Shown: positions 9,356 to 18,136 of the stretch, one piece after another
How positions within the stretch are numbered: the first letter of the stretch is position 1
Layout: each line of letters starts with the position of its first letter
DNA from: Larkinella sp965227735
GTDB lineage: Bacteria; Bacteroidota; Bacteroidia; Cytophagales; Spirosomataceae
Assembly: GCF_965227735.1 (NCBI RefSeq)
Contig: NZ_OZ245776.1
Location: 4,960,001 to 5,024,000, forward strand
Length of the DNA stretch: 64,000 nucleotides
Reading direction: 5' to 3'
Notes under the pieces: generated by a model
What the model saw: only the letters and a program-made list of their open reading frames with translations
The model's database searches: none
What the model was told of the DNA's origin: nothing
Translations under genes and position numbers: made by a program

Positions 9356-9470
9356 AGCCTGAATACAGAAGAAGCGGAAGACGTAATAGCCGCTGACAGC
9401 AGTTCGGTCTGCCGTAAAATCAGCCTGAATACAGAAGAAGCGGAAGACGTAGTTGCCGCTGACAGCGCCG
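9345..9470. repeat. 66-base direct repeat, nearly two copies
   Basis: The unit starting GCCGTAAAATCAGCCTGAAT at 9345 recurs at 9411 with few changes. Each unit carries an inverted copy of the kinase gene's 3' end (GGTTTGCCGTAAAATC-like) and of the convergent gene's 3' end (GAAGAAGCGGAAGACGTA). Confidence 0.85.
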
Positions 9471-9524
9471 TTGGCCATATCGACGGCCCGGCGCTGTCGG
9501 GGCAATTACGTCTTCCGCTTCTTC
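9434..9524. repeat. Long hairpin pairing the 3' end of the convergent gene with the spacer
   Basis: GAAGAAGCGGAAGACGTA at 9434 pairs with the complementary stretch ending at 9524, which encodes the Lys/Arg-rich C-terminus of the minus-strand gene. Inside it, bases near 9458-9501 form a second stem built on CGCTGACAGCGCC. The same palindrome, inverted, occurs at 9294-9336. Confidence 0.75.
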
Positions 9525-10765
9525 TTCTTGGCGGATGGAAACAGGACGTTGTTCAGAATCAGGCGGTAACCGGGCGAATTGGGGTGTAAGTTCAGGTCGG
9601 TCGCCATTCGCCAGCCTCCGCCCCGCGTTCCTTCGGGGTCGTGGCCCCCGTAAAACGTCCATTGGCCAATGCCGACTTCGCCGTAGATGTAGCGGTCGGA
9701 GGAAGGGCTGGTGCCCATCACCAGCACATTGGGTTTGACGGTGCTTTTGCGAAAAGCCGTGGTCTGGCCGTGGAATTCCTTGATGTTCGATTCGTGGTTT
9801 TGGACGAGCATGGCGGGAATCATATCCCACTTCGCCGAGAAATTGAACAGGTTGAAATAACCCGAGGGCTGATCCCAGCCACCGCCAAACCGCCCCGCCG
9901 AGCTGTTGATGTCGGAGAACGCCATGCCGCCGTAGCCGTTGTCGAGTTCGAGGGTGAAGTTCTGGAAGGCGACGGTTTTTTCAAAATCCAGTTTCGACTG
10001 CGCTTTGGGGTCAATGCCGTCGCCGTCGTAGGTGCTGCTCACAATGTCGACGCCCTCGGCCGCCAGCGCAATGTCGAACGTTTCGGCACCCGAACACATG
10101 GCAAACATATAGCCGCCCCCGGCGCAGAAATCGCGGATTTTCTTGGCAACCGCCAGTTTCATCTGGGACACTTTCGGGTAATTGAATTTTTTGGCAATGT
10201 CTTCCTGCGCCTTGACGTCTTCTGCCGACATCCGGCGCGTGTTCCGGCCATACTGACCCGTAAAATCTTCGTGGTGCAGGTGAATCCAGTCGTATTTGGC
10301 CAGATCGCCTTTCAGAATCTCTTCGTCATACACGACTTCAAACGGAATTTCAGCGTATTTGAGCACCAGTAAAACCGCATCCGTATTTTCAAATTCAGAC
10401 GGGCTGACCTTGATTGGCGAATAGACTACAATCCGGGCGGCCGACACCAGTTTGACCGATGCCATGTTCAGGTCCGGGTTGGAAATCTGCTGTTGAATGG
10501 TGTTGGCATCGGCATCCGATATGATCTCGAAGGAAATACCCCGAACCCGGCACTCGGTTTCGACGGTCGGGCTGTGTTTGATCATAAAACTCCCGCCCCG
10601 GTAGTTCAGCAGCCAGTCGACTTCCAGTCCGGCTTTCAGAACAAAGTAGGCAATACCGTATGATTTTAAGTGGTTTTTCTGGCGGTCGTCCATCGGAATC
10701 AGGATGGAATTGGCGCGGCTGGCAATCGACAGCATGACCAGCAGGAGCGTGAGATATCGTTTCAT
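9506..10765 (-). CDS. Secreted amidotransferase-like protein of unknown function
   Basis: A 419-residue protein with a signal peptide (about 1-18, LLLVMLSIASRANS). I recall that close relatives in Cytophagales are often labelled 'asparagine synthetase B', but no Cys-initiated glutaminase domain or ATP-pyrophosphatase motif is present, so that label looks unjustified. The segment GGYMFAMCSGAETFD, with a Gly-rich approach to a Cys, resembles the nucleophile elbow of class I glutamine-amidotransferase-like or DJ-1-like folds, and HLHHEDFTG is a likely metal- or ligand-binding stretch. It ends in a basic tail (AKKKKRKT). It converges on the hybrid kinase gene, and both 3' ends are embedded in hairpins. 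True function is unknown. Confidence 0.8.
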   Translation of the reverse strand: MKRYLTLLLVMLSIASRANSILIPMDDRQKNHLKSYGIAYFVLKAGLEVDWLLNYRGGSFMIKHSPTVETECRVRGISFEIISDADANTIQQQISNPDLNMASVKLVSAARIVVYSPIKVSPSEFENTDAVLLVLKYAEIPFEVVYDEEILKGDLAKYDWIHLHHEDFTGQYGRNTRRMSAEDVKAQEDIAKKFNYPKVSQMKLAVAKKIRDFCAGGGYMFAMCSGAETFDIALAAEGVDIVSSTYDGDGIDPKAQSKLDFEKTVAFQNFTLELDNGYGGMAFSDINSSAGRFGGGWDQPSGYFNLFNFSAKWDMIPAMLVQNHESNIKEFHGQTTAFRKSTVKPNVLVMGTSPSSDRYIYGEVGIGQWTFYGGHDPEGTRGGGWRMATDLNLHPNSPGYRLILNNVLFPSAKKKKRKT

Positions 10766-11001
10766 AACGGAATTCGGTTCATGAAAATAGTAAACACAAA
10801 AAACTCCCTGTAATTCAGTTACCTAAGTTACTTTAAGTTTAGTCAAAAACGGTGGTTGGACTAAAATTTCTGACGGAAATCTATTGAGTGAAACCCCGGC
10901 CGTCAAGGCAGCCGTTGGATACCGGCGTTACTTATTAACCCAAAGCAACTCAGTGTTGATTTTCGATGGTGTTCGCCGGTCGGTATTCCCATCTTCGGGG
11001 C

Positions 11002-12003
11002 ATGAAAATCATTACCACGACCAACTGGATTTTTATCGGCATTTACGGAGCACTGGTCATTTTTACCCTGATGACCGTGAACCGCTCGGGCAACGATGCT
11101 GCCGGGCGGGGCATGGAATCGGGCCTGGCGATTTTTGCCACGCTGGTGCTGGCCGGTCTCATCGTCCTGAATCTGCTACCGTACCGTTTTGCGAAGATCA
11201 TCGCGCTGATCGTTCTGTCATTGCCTGCGGTTTTCGGGCTGTACAACGGCATCAGCAACTATTTCGAGTTACAAAAACAGCGCAGAGATGCCGTGGCTGT
11301 GGAAAACGGCTCGTTCTATTTCCCGGATGTGGAGCGGCAGCAAATTGCGGCTGCGGTGGCGGTTGGTGATGTGGAGCAACTGAAAACGCTGTTGCAAAAA
11401 ACACCACGCCAGATCAATCAAAGCGGATACCAATCCACGACCCTGCTCGATTTTGCGGCCCTTACGGCCGTAAGGAGTAAAAACCCGCAGCGGATCCTGC
11501 AATGCATGGAACTGCTGCTGGAACACGGTGCCACCCTTCAGGGGCCAGACTCGTTGCACATGCCCACCCAGTTTCTAATTTGCGAAACCGGGTCGCCCGC
11601 CCTTCTGGAGTGGTTTCTCGCCAAAGGAGCCGATCCCAACGAAAGACCGCACGAGGGAAGCCCGCTTCTTTTTAAAGTGATGGATCTGGATGTCGAGCGA
11701 CTGGAGAAAGTACAGGTATTGCTCGATCATGGTGCCGATCCGAATGCGCCTGCCGGTAGCAATGAGTACACGATCAGGCCGTTTACGTCGCCCCTGATGT
11801 ATGCCGCACAGCGGCAGTCCTGGGCGATTTGCCAGCTTCTGCTGGAACGCGGAGCCGACCCGGCTTACCGGACTCCGGAAGGCGAAGAGCTGAAAACCGT
11901 GCTGGCGAAGTTCGAAGAACCGTATACGGACCGGAAGAGCCTGCCGGCAGAATACCAGGCTTTCAAGACGTTCCTGAACACGAAGGCGGCCAAAAAAAGC
12001 TAA
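11002..12003 (+). CDS. Ankyrin-repeat membrane protein, copy 1
   Basis: A 333-residue protein with three N-terminal membrane helices (about residues 7-24, 39-57 and 62-82), followed by a cytoplasmic-type ankyrin region (about 110-320). The recurring motif is LLExGADPN-like, for example LLDHGADPNAPAG and LLLERGADPAYRTPEG. A longer frame opens at 10966, but the ATG at 11002 is chosen because the downstream paralogue starts with the same MKIITxxNWI. Ankyrin repeats usually mediate protein-protein contact, and the partner is unknown. The gene is divergent from the secreted amidotransferase-like gene and lies eight bases before its paralogue, so the two form an operon. Confidence 0.82.
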   Translation: MKIITTTNWIFIGIYGALVIFTLMTVNRSGNDAAGRGMESGLAIFATLVLAGLIVLNLLPYRFAKIIALIVLSLPAVFGLYNGISNYFELQKQRRDAVAVENGSFYFPDVERQQIAAAVAVGDVEQLKTLLQKTPRQINQSGYQSTTLLDFAALTAVRSKNPQRILQCMELLLEHGATLQGPDSLHMPTQFLICETGSPALLEWFLAKGADPNERPHEGSPLLFKVMDLDVERLEKVQVLLDHGADPNAPAGSNEYTIRPFTSPLMYAAQRQSWAICQLLLERGADPAYRTPEGEELKTVLAKFEEPYTDRKSLPAEYQAFKTFLNTKAAKKS

Positions 12004-12011
12004 CGAAGGGT

Positions 12012-12989
12012 ATGAAAATCATCACCATTTCAAACTGGATTCTGATTGGTTTATACGGGAGTTGGGTTCTCTATGTACTGCTGGGACCACGCCGACCGGG
12101 GGGAGATGCGGCCACCCGTGGATTGGATACGGGATTTGCTTACCTTGGAGCTTTCATCCTGGCGGTATTTCTGGGGATCAATCTACTGCCATACCTGATC
12201 CCGAAAGTCCTCATCATGATTCTGATGCTGGTGCCGGGATTTCTTATACTGTCGCGTCTATCTAACTACTACCTGACTTCGCTGGAGCGGGGCCAGGTTG
12301 CCACGGCCCGGGCCAATGGTTCAATCTTCTTCCACGACAAACCCCGTCGGGACGTTGCGGCCGCCATCGGTGCCGCCGACACCACCCGGCTTCGGCAGTT
12401 GCTGCAGCAGCCGGTTCCGCGCCTGAACGAACCTGGTTCTCAGGCAACGACTCTCCTTGATTTTGCGGGTGAGAGAGCCGCCACCAGCCAGAACATCACG
12501 CAGATGATGGCGTGTCTGAAGCTCTTGATCGACCACGGTGCCACCATCCAGAGTGCTGATCCACAGCACATACCGACACATTTCAGAGTCTGTAAACACG
12601 GCCCGGCGGTTTTGCTCAAGTGGTTTTTGAACAAAGGTGCCGATCCCAATTTCCGGCCTGCGGACGGTAATCCGATTTTGATTGAAGTAATGCGGTATGG
12701 CGACGACCCACTGGAAAAAGTGCGGCTCCTGCTCGACCGGGGTGCCGATCCCAACGCGGTGATGGCGGATGATGAAACGACGTACGAAGCGAGTTATTCG
12801 CCCCTGATGTATGCGGCCCGGGAGCAGTTGTGGGACATTTGCCAACTGTTGCTGAAGGAAGGGGCCAACCCGGCCTATCGGACACCGAAGGGCGATGATT
12901 TAAAGAAAATAATGACCCAACACGCGGAATTGTATGCCGATGTGGACGATACCCCGCCAGCCTATACGGTTTTTAAAAAACTGCTCTAA
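12012..12989 (+). CDS. Ankyrin-repeat membrane protein, copy 2
   Basis: A 325-residue tandem paralogue of the preceding protein. It has the same N-terminus (MKIITISNWILIGLYG), three membrane helices within the first 85 residues and ankyrin repeats to the end (LLIDHGAT, FLNKGADPNF, LLDRGADPNA, LLLKEGANPAYRTPKGDD). The frame extends back into copy 1, but the ATG at 12012 is set by the shared start. The two copies differ throughout, so the duplication is old or under diversifying change. No enzymatic domain is present. It may act with copy 1 as a hetero-oligomer, which is inference from adjacency. Confidence 0.82.
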   Translation: MKIITISNWILIGLYGSWVLYVLLGPRRPGGDAATRGLDTGFAYLGAFILAVFLGINLLPYLIPKVLIMILMLVPGFLILSRLSNYYLTSLERGQVATARANGSIFFHDKPRRDVAAAIGAADTTRLRQLLQQPVPRLNEPGSQATTLLDFAGERAATSQNITQMMACLKLLIDHGATIQSADPQHIPTHFRVCKHGPAVLLKWFLNKGADPNFRPADGNPILIEVMRYGDDPLEKVRLLLDRGADPNAVMADDETTYEASYSPLMYAAREQLWDICQLLLKEGANPAYRTPKGDDLKKIMTQHAELYADVDDTPPAYTVFKKLL

Positions 12990-13464
12990 AGTCATACGCA
13001 GCCCGGACCAAAGTGAAGCGTTACACCTCTTATCCACGATCGCGCTGATGCGGTTTTCCAGAACCCGCCGGGGCTTCACTTGCCTGAAACAGTCGCTAAA
13101 TTTCCTCATTACCGGGAAAATCCATCTACGTTATATTTACAAACAAGAGTCAGGTTTACATTCCCTCTACGCTAACACACTGATCGTCAATTGCTGATTG
13201 TTCTTTTTGGGGCAATGGCACGGTTTTATCCATAGGGAGATATGAATTCGAAAAATTGGACGAAATCGTTAACGAGCAAAGACCTGAAAGATCAGTAAAG
13301 AAAGACTGGTCAATTTCTCTCCTTCACTGATTACGTAAAATCTAAAACGAGTTTATTGAAGCGCGACACCACTGTTTTCGCCGAACTGAAATCAGCCAGG
13401 ATGGAATACAGCGGGGAAGCGTATGTCTTACCCAATCTCTATCATCTCTATTTTAAACACGTTT
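12990..13464. other. 475-base gap without a convincing gene
   Basis: No coding frame is convincing. A nine-base inverted pair (AAGTGAAGC near 13010 and GCTTCACTT near 13073) brackets the first part. A purine-rich AGGGAGATATG near 13235 opens only an 18-codon frame. The last part presumably holds the promoter of the next gene. Confidence 0.5.
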
Positions 13465-14499
13465 ATGGAACGCACAATTCTGTACGAAGACCGGCCGGGC
13501 CGGATGAATTTTATGAAGCGCATTTCCTGGAGTGCGGTCTTCGCTGGTGTACTGGTAGCCATCGTTACCCAGATGTTGTTGACCCTGCTTGGATTAGGCA
13601 TCGGGCTTGGCACGATCGATTCGGTCGAAGAGCGTAATCCAACGGCAGGATTGGGCATAGGGAGTGCGATCTGGTACATTATCAGTAGTTTGATCTCCTT
13701 GTTTTTGGGCGGCTGGGTGGCCGGACGTCTGGCCAGTGCGCCCCGGTTATTCGACGGTGTCATTCACGGCATATTGACCTGGTGTCTGGTAACGCTGCTG
13801 ACTATTTACTTCCTAACGACCACCATCGGCAACCTGATCGGAGGAGCTGGCCGGTTGGTTGGCGGTGTTGTCCGATCGGCCGGGAATGTGGCTGCTTCAG
13901 CCGCGCCGGGCCTGGGAAATATGGTGCAGAACCAGCTCAAGGAAAACGGAATCGATGCCGATAATCTCGATTTGAGCAATCTGAAAAACGAAGTTAACAC
14001 GATTCTGCGCCAGACGGGCGATCCGAACCTGAATCCGAACGCGTTGGAACGGAAAGCCGACAGGGCCGCTGGTCAGGCTGAGAACACGGCTGAGCGGGCG
14101 GCATCGAATCCGCAGGCAGCGGACGATCTGGCCAGCGGATTATTCAACCGGCTTTTTAAAGAAGGACAAAGCACCATCAACCAGGTTGACCGGGACGATG
14201 CCGTGAATGTGGTGATGAAGCGGACAGGCAAGAGCCGGGCTGAATCCGAGCGCATTGTAGACAACTGGATCAATACGTACAAGCAGGCGGCTGCAAAATT
14301 CGAGCAAACGAAAAAAGGAGCCGAAGCCAAAGCGCGGCAGATTGCCGACGATACTGCTTCAGCCGCGTCGAAAGCCGCCATCTTCGGATTTTTTGGTCTG
14401 CTCATTGGTGTGGTTGCTTCGGGCTACGGCGCCAAGATGGGTACTGACTCAAAGGACGATCATAGCAGGTATGACCGCCCGGTGGGAGCAGCACAATAA
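13465..14499 (+). CDS. Conserved membrane protein with glycine-zipper-like helices
   Basis: A 344-residue protein. Hydrophobic helices lie at about residues 15-38 (SWSAVFAGVLVAIVTQMLL), 58-78, 88-116 and near the C-terminus (about 308-328, AAIFGFFGLLIGVVASGYGA). The middle (about 130-300) is an Ala/Asn/Asp/Lys-rich amphipathic stretch with many 'ADRAAGQAENTAERAA'-type heptads that should form a long helix. I choose the ATG at 13465 (MERTILYEDRPGR). The frame also opens at 13423, which adds 14 residues not expected in relatives. Function is unknown, and a stress or envelope role is only a guess. It is followed by a strong bidirectional terminator and the convergent PspC gene. Confidence 0.75.
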   Translation: MERTILYEDRPGRMNFMKRISWSAVFAGVLVAIVTQMLLTLLGLGIGLGTIDSVEERNPTAGLGIGSAIWYIISSLISLFLGGWVAGRLASAPRLFDGVIHGILTWCLVTLLTIYFLTTTIGNLIGGAGRLVGGVVRSAGNVAASAAPGLGNMVQNQLKENGIDADNLDLSNLKNEVNTILRQTGDPNLNPNALERKADRAAGQAENTAERAASNPQAADDLASGLFNRLFKEGQSTINQVDRDDAVNVVMKRTGKSRAESERIVDNWINTYKQAAAKFEQTKKGAEAKARQIADDTASAASKAAIFGFFGLLIGVVASGYGAKMGTDSKDDHSRYDRPVGAAQ

Positions 14500-14525
14500 G
14501 CCTGATTAAAAATTGAGTAAGTAAA

Positions 14526-14566
14526 CACCAAAAAAAGCGGACTTTAACGGTCCGCTTTTTTTGGTG
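14526..14566. terminator. Bidirectional intrinsic terminator
   Basis: Perfect 17-base arms (CACCAAAAAAAGCGGAC and its complement) enclose a seven-base loop. The A-run before and T-run after the GC core supply a U-tract on both strands. It separates the convergent membrane-protein and PspC genes. Confidence 0.9.
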
Positions 14567-14580
14567 CTTTGTAATCCTTA

Positions 14581-14817
14581 TTACCTGGGTTGATACGGTT
14601 GATCGGGTCGGGCCGTCAAATACCGCTCGCCTTTCGGCATAATGATCCACAACACAATGTAGATCAGAACGGTGGGGACGGGGTTGGGGATAACCACCAT
14701 CAGGACGAAGAAAATACGGACTAAAACTTTATCGATTCCGAAATAATCAGCGAGTCCGGCGGATACACCACCCAGCATGGATTCGGAAGGAATGCGGTGC
14801 AACTGTTTCGTATTCAT
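14581..14817 (-). CDS. PspC-domain membrane protein
   Basis: A 78-residue single-domain PspC protein. The N-terminal KQLHRIPSESMLGGVSAGLADYFGID is the PspC signature, followed by one or two membrane helices (VRIFFVLMVVIPNPVPTVLIYIVLWII). The frame opens at 14919, but the ATG at 14817 matches the short PspC proteins of this phylum and drops a low-complexity leader. PspC-type proteins sense envelope stress in proteobacteria. In Bacteroidota their role is less clear. The gene converges on the preceding membrane-protein gene across the terminator. Confidence 0.88.
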   Translation of the reverse strand: MNTKQLHRIPSESMLGGVSAGLADYFGIDKVLVRIFFVLMVVIPNPVPTVLIYIVLWIIMPKGERYLTARPDQPYQPR

Positions 14818-14958
14818 GGCTTTATTAGTCTGGTTGTTTACTTTTTCGTGTTCTTTTGCTGTTACTGTTGATTCAAAGGTACTGTGCAATGCCAAGTAGT
14901 GAAAGAACTTTCTTACCAACGGATTCGGGGCTATATGACAGGTAAAAAACCGGGATGT

Positions 14959-17109
14959 TCAGGTCAGAATGGTGTCGGTGAGTTTGGCGATGTCGTGGCT
15001 CACTTTCTGAATAAACTCCAGTTGTTCTTTCAGGGAGCGGTCTTCGGTTACAACGGTTTCCGGTTTTTCCGGCAACACCGGCTCGGGAGCGGAGGATTCT
15101 GCTGCAGCTTGGGGCGGGGCCGGGTCGAGTTTTTTCAAACTTTCGTTCAAAACCGTCAGTGAACGCCGGATGGGACGCAGAATTTCGGGCGGACAGGCCG
15201 CTGGATGCTCGACGTTCAGCCGGGCGGAGGTGATGGTGGCGATGTTGGACGATAGAATGTGGTTCAATACCACAAATTGGTGGATTTCGTTCTTGTGCCA
15301 TTGCTTGCTCTGCGGCTCGGAAGTCATGCGCTGAAAAGCCGCCGACAGGTTGGCCGAACTAACGTAGACTTCCTTGCGGACCAGTTTGTATTCCAGCAGC
15401 GTCAGCGGTTTGCCCGACAGACTTTCGGCCAGTTTGCGCAGATACGCGCGGTTGGCTACCAGCACATCGCGCAGCAGATTTTTGAGTTGCTGTGATTCCC
15501 AGTGTGGAAAAAGGTAGCTGGCGGCAAAGGCAATCACGCAGCCAATCAGCGTATCGACCACCCGCTCTTCGGCCACGCTGATGCCGCCTAAACCCAGAAA
15601 CCGGAACAGAATGAGGATGTAAGGCGTCATCAGGATGACCATCACGATGTAGTTGGTGCGCTGGAAACTGTAGGCACCGATCATCAGAAACAGCATCACC
15701 CAGAACAAACCGGTGGTGTTTGGAATCAGAATCAGCAGCCCCACGCCAATCAATCCGCCGATGACCGTGCCGATGATCCGTTCGTAATTCCGTTGTTTGG
15801 TCAGGCTGAACGCCGGTTTCAGTATCAGTGAAGCCGTCAACAGAATCCAGTAGCCGTGGTTGCCATACGCGATCAGTTTAGCGGCCACAAAACCGACCAG
15901 ACAGGCAATCGTGACCCGAAGCGAATGCCGGAAAATCGAGGAGCTGAGGGTCAGGCTGTTGACCACCAGTTTCGGGTCGATCTCCTGGTGCGAAACAAAG
16001 CGGGAATACTCGGTAGCTCTACTTTTTTGCGGTTTTTCGCTCAAAACCGTCGGCGAATACGTGTGGATGTCGTTCAGCCGCTGGTTCAGGTTGCGGAGGG
16101 TGATCAGGATTTTTTTCAACACCAGGTTGCTGCCTTCGGTGTCTTGTTTGCCAATGTCGTCGATCTTCGTTTTAAGCCGTTCCAGGTGCCGCATGAGATC
16201 TTTCCGGCCCTTGTAGGGGCGGTTCGACTGGATGGCAAGGCCGATGTAGTCCATTTCGATGGCCAGTTGGCGAATGAGCCGGGCAATGTCGTCCAGAATC
16301 CCGGTTTTGCCGAACCGTTCCCGAATAGAGGGATAATCGTAATACATCGCCGTAATCTGCTCGTACAAATCCAGGATGTCACTGAACGTCAGCACGAGCA
16401 GGCGGCCCGTCCAGGTTGTTTCTTTCACAATCACGCGGGTTTTGAACAGGATTTCCCGCACGGCATCCTGTTTTTCGCTGACAATGGCCTGTTGCGCCAT
16501 CAGTTTCCGGTAATCTTCCTGTAAATCCGTCCGAATGCTGTAAAAGTCGGCCTTGATCATCAGGAATTTTGAAATTTCGTGGATGCATTCGCCCAGGGCC
16601 TGTTGAGCGGCCCGGTAGGGGCGGAGTTGGGAAAACGTCAGGCTGATGGCCGTATACCAGAGCCCCCCCGCGCAAACGAGTGCGCCATACTGCCAGACAG
16701 CTGCCGGTTCGAGTTCCCGGTCCATGGTCAGGATCATCGCCAGCAAACCGGCGGTTCCGACGGCGGTGGCCCGGTTGCCGTAGAGGGCAAACATCGAGAA
16801 GAAAAAACTGAAGAGCAGGATTTCAACGCCCAGGAGCCAGACGTTCAGGCGGGCAAAACCGGTGATGAGCGAAACCAGCACCACCACCAGCAGGCCGTAT
16901 AGCATGCCATTCCGCCGGTGTACGACCGGGCCGGGCGCGTCCGTAATGCTGACCCAGAAGGCACCCAGCGAAATGATCAGACCGGTTTCGAATTGCCCAA
17001 ACCGGTAAAGCACCACGGAAGGAATCAGGATGGCTAACGTAATGCGCAGGCCATCCGAAAAATGCTGACCGAATAGAAAATACCGGACTTCCCGGATCTG
17101 CCTTTTCAT
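14959..17109 (-). CDS. FUSC-family (YccS-like) inner-membrane protein
   Basis: A 716-residue protein with two blocks of membrane helices (about residues 20-145 and 395-520), each followed by a soluble region. This is the duplicated layout of the FUSC/YccS/aromatic-acid exporter family. Landmarks are SLGAFWVSITDAPGPVVHRRNGM in the first block and ASLILKPAFSLTKQRNYERIIGTVIGG in the second, which contains the conserved Arg-x-x-GT motif. The C-terminus (about 660-700) is Pro/Glu-rich. Family members are linked to efflux of aromatic carboxylates or to envelope biogenesis. No membrane-fusion partner is encoded next to it, so an independent role is likely. Confidence 0.88.
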   Translation of the reverse strand: MKRQIREVRYFLFGQHFSDGLRITLAILIPSVVLYRFGQFETGLIISLGAFWVSITDAPGPVVHRRNGMLYGLLVVVLVSLITGFARLNVWLLGVEILLFSFFFSMFALYGNRATAVGTAGLLAMILTMDRELEPAAVWQYGALVCAGGLWYTAISLTFSQLRPYRAAQQALGECIHEISKFLMIKADFYSIRTDLQEDYRKLMAQQAIVSEKQDAVREILFKTRVIVKETTWTGRLLVLTFSDILDLYEQITAMYYDYPSIRERFGKTGILDDIARLIRQLAIEMDYIGLAIQSNRPYKGRKDLMRHLERLKTKIDDIGKQDTEGSNLVLKKILITLRNLNQRLNDIHTYSPTVLSEKPQKSRATEYSRFVSHQEIDPKLVVNSLTLSSSIFRHSLRVTIACLVGFVAAKLIAYGNHGYWILLTASLILKPAFSLTKQRNYERIIGTVIGGLIGVGLLILIPNTTGLFWVMLFLMIGAYSFQRTNYIVMVILMTPYILILFRFLGLGGISVAEERVVDTLIGCVIAFAASYLFPHWESQQLKNLLRDVLVANRAYLRKLAESLSGKPLTLLEYKLVRKEVYVSSANLSAAFQRMTSEPQSKQWHKNEIHQFVVLNHILSSNIATITSARLNVEHPAACPPEILRPIRRSLTVLNESLKKLDPAPPQAAAESSAPEPVLPEKPETVVTEDRSLKEQLEFIQKVSHDIAKLTDTILT

Positions 17110-17172
17110 AGTGGCAAGGTAGGCGGTATTGCCCGTGTAACCAACTCCGAAAAGCGATATTCCCGTTTGTTA

Positions 17173-17397
17173 CTAGCGAACTGCGACGGGATACCCGGCT
17201 TTTTCCAGTTGCCGGACCCATTGGGGAGGCACGACGCAGAACCGCCGTTTGTCCAGACGCAGAATGCTGTGGAGTTCGCCGGTGCGTTTGTCGATGCACT
17301 GCCGGCGATAAAGCGCGTCGGAAAGGCAGTCGAACTGCGGAAATGTTTTCAGAAAATCAGAGGATTCAGCTTGCTGCTGGGTCAACGGTAACGACAT
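17173..17397 (-). CDS. Small hypothetical protein
   Basis: A 74-residue frame beginning MSLPLTQQQAESSDF. I do not recognise it. It is soluble, with two Cys residues, and contains FPQFDCLSDALYRRQCIDKRTG and a C-terminal PPQWVRQLEKAGYP. The ATG at 17397 is preferred over a GTG at 17403. It lies 63 bases upstream of the FUSC gene on the same strand, so it may be the first gene of that transcript. The composition is protein-like, but evidence for expression is lacking. Confidence 0.5.
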   Translation of the reverse strand: MSLPLTQQQAESSDFLKTFPQFDCLSDALYRRQCIDKRTGELHSILRLDKRRFCVVPPQWVRQLEKAGYPVAVR

Positions 17398-17847
17398 ACA
17401 CACGTAAACTTAAAGGGGCGAATAGTATAACACGGATCAAAAAGACGCTTCAAAAAGTGTTACGGTGGGGGAAAGCAGACGGTTGGAAAACCGACTGGTG
17501 TGGCGTTTTCGAGAAAGTACCCGATCACTTAAACACAGTTACAAAAGTAGAAGATTTATTAAATAAATACAACTAACAGGAGATGTAAATATCCTTGTAT
17601 TGATATGATTTTGCGGATATTTTTTACCGATCAATCACTTATTATTATGATAATAGCGAGTTTGTCTCTAATCGGATTCTAATGTCAGGCTTACCTTTGC
17701 GACAAGAAATTTACTATTTTTAGACTGGTTTGTCAGACAAGCAGGGGGGTGGATGACCAAATGGTGCTCCAGAACGTCTTGCGAAAACCAGACCTGTTTT
17801 TGTATTTGATAGCTGTAATGTGTACTATTACACATTACAGGCATGGT
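17398..17847. other. 450-base gap before the higBA operon
   Basis: An open plus-strand frame ends at 17576 and reads protein-like near its end (KADGWKTDWCGVFEKVPDHL), but its only ATG is antisense to the small gene at 17173-17397. It may be a gene remnant. The rest is AT-rich promoter DNA and holds the higBA operator. Confidence 0.4.
17813..17840. promoter_or_regulatory. Operator palindrome of the higBA operon
   Basis: Two perfect 12-base arms (CTGTAATGTGTA and its complement) flank a four-base centre CTAT. The palindrome ends seven bases before the higB start codon, where an autoregulating HigA dimer would be expected to bind. Confidence 0.75.
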
Positions 17848-18126
17848 ATGATTATCAATTTTCGGCACAAAGGATTACAGCTTTATTATGAGGAAGGTAA
17901 TTCTTCAAAACTGCCTGCTTCCTATCTCCGAAAAATCAATCGGGTTTTTGACCAGTTGGATGCGATTACATCGGTTGGTGATGTCCAGCAAATAGGATCC
18001 GGGATTCATAAACTGACAGGTGATCTGGCAGAATTCTGGGCCGTAACCATAACCCCGAATTACCGGATCATTTTTCGGTTTATAGATGGAGACATTTACG
18101 ACGTTGATTACGTCGATTATCATTAA
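17848..18126 (+). CDS. higB: HigB-like toxin (RelE/ParE fold)
   Basis: A 92-residue toxin of the HigB/RelE superfamily, which in characterised members cuts mRNA on the ribosome. The sequence runs from MIINFRHKGLQLYYEEG through IGSGIHKLTGDLAEFWAV and ITPNYRIIFRFIDGDIYDVDYVDYH, the expected order for this family (conserved Leu-x-Gly-x-x-x-x-W-x-v and R-I-x-F). The ATG at 17848 fits family length, although the frame is open from 17749. The antitoxin follows ten bases after the stop. Toxin-first order is the hallmark of the higBA arrangement. A 28-base operator palindrome sits directly upstream. Confidence 0.9.
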   Translation: MIINFRHKGLQLYYEEGNSSKLPASYLRKINRVFDQLDAITSVGDVQQIGSGIHKLTGDLAEFWAVTITPNYRIIFRFIDGDIYDVDYVDYH

Positions 18127-18136
18127 GTGGAAAACT

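Noticed and set aside
11829..12011. N-terminal extension of the second ankyrin gene back into the first
   Set aside because: The shared MKIIT start in both paralogues sets the start at 12012. The extension would overlap coding DNA of copy 1.
17343..17576. 77-codon plus-strand frame with a protein-like end
   Set aside because: Its ATG is antisense to a small minus-strand gene and no good internal start exists. At most it is a gene remnant.
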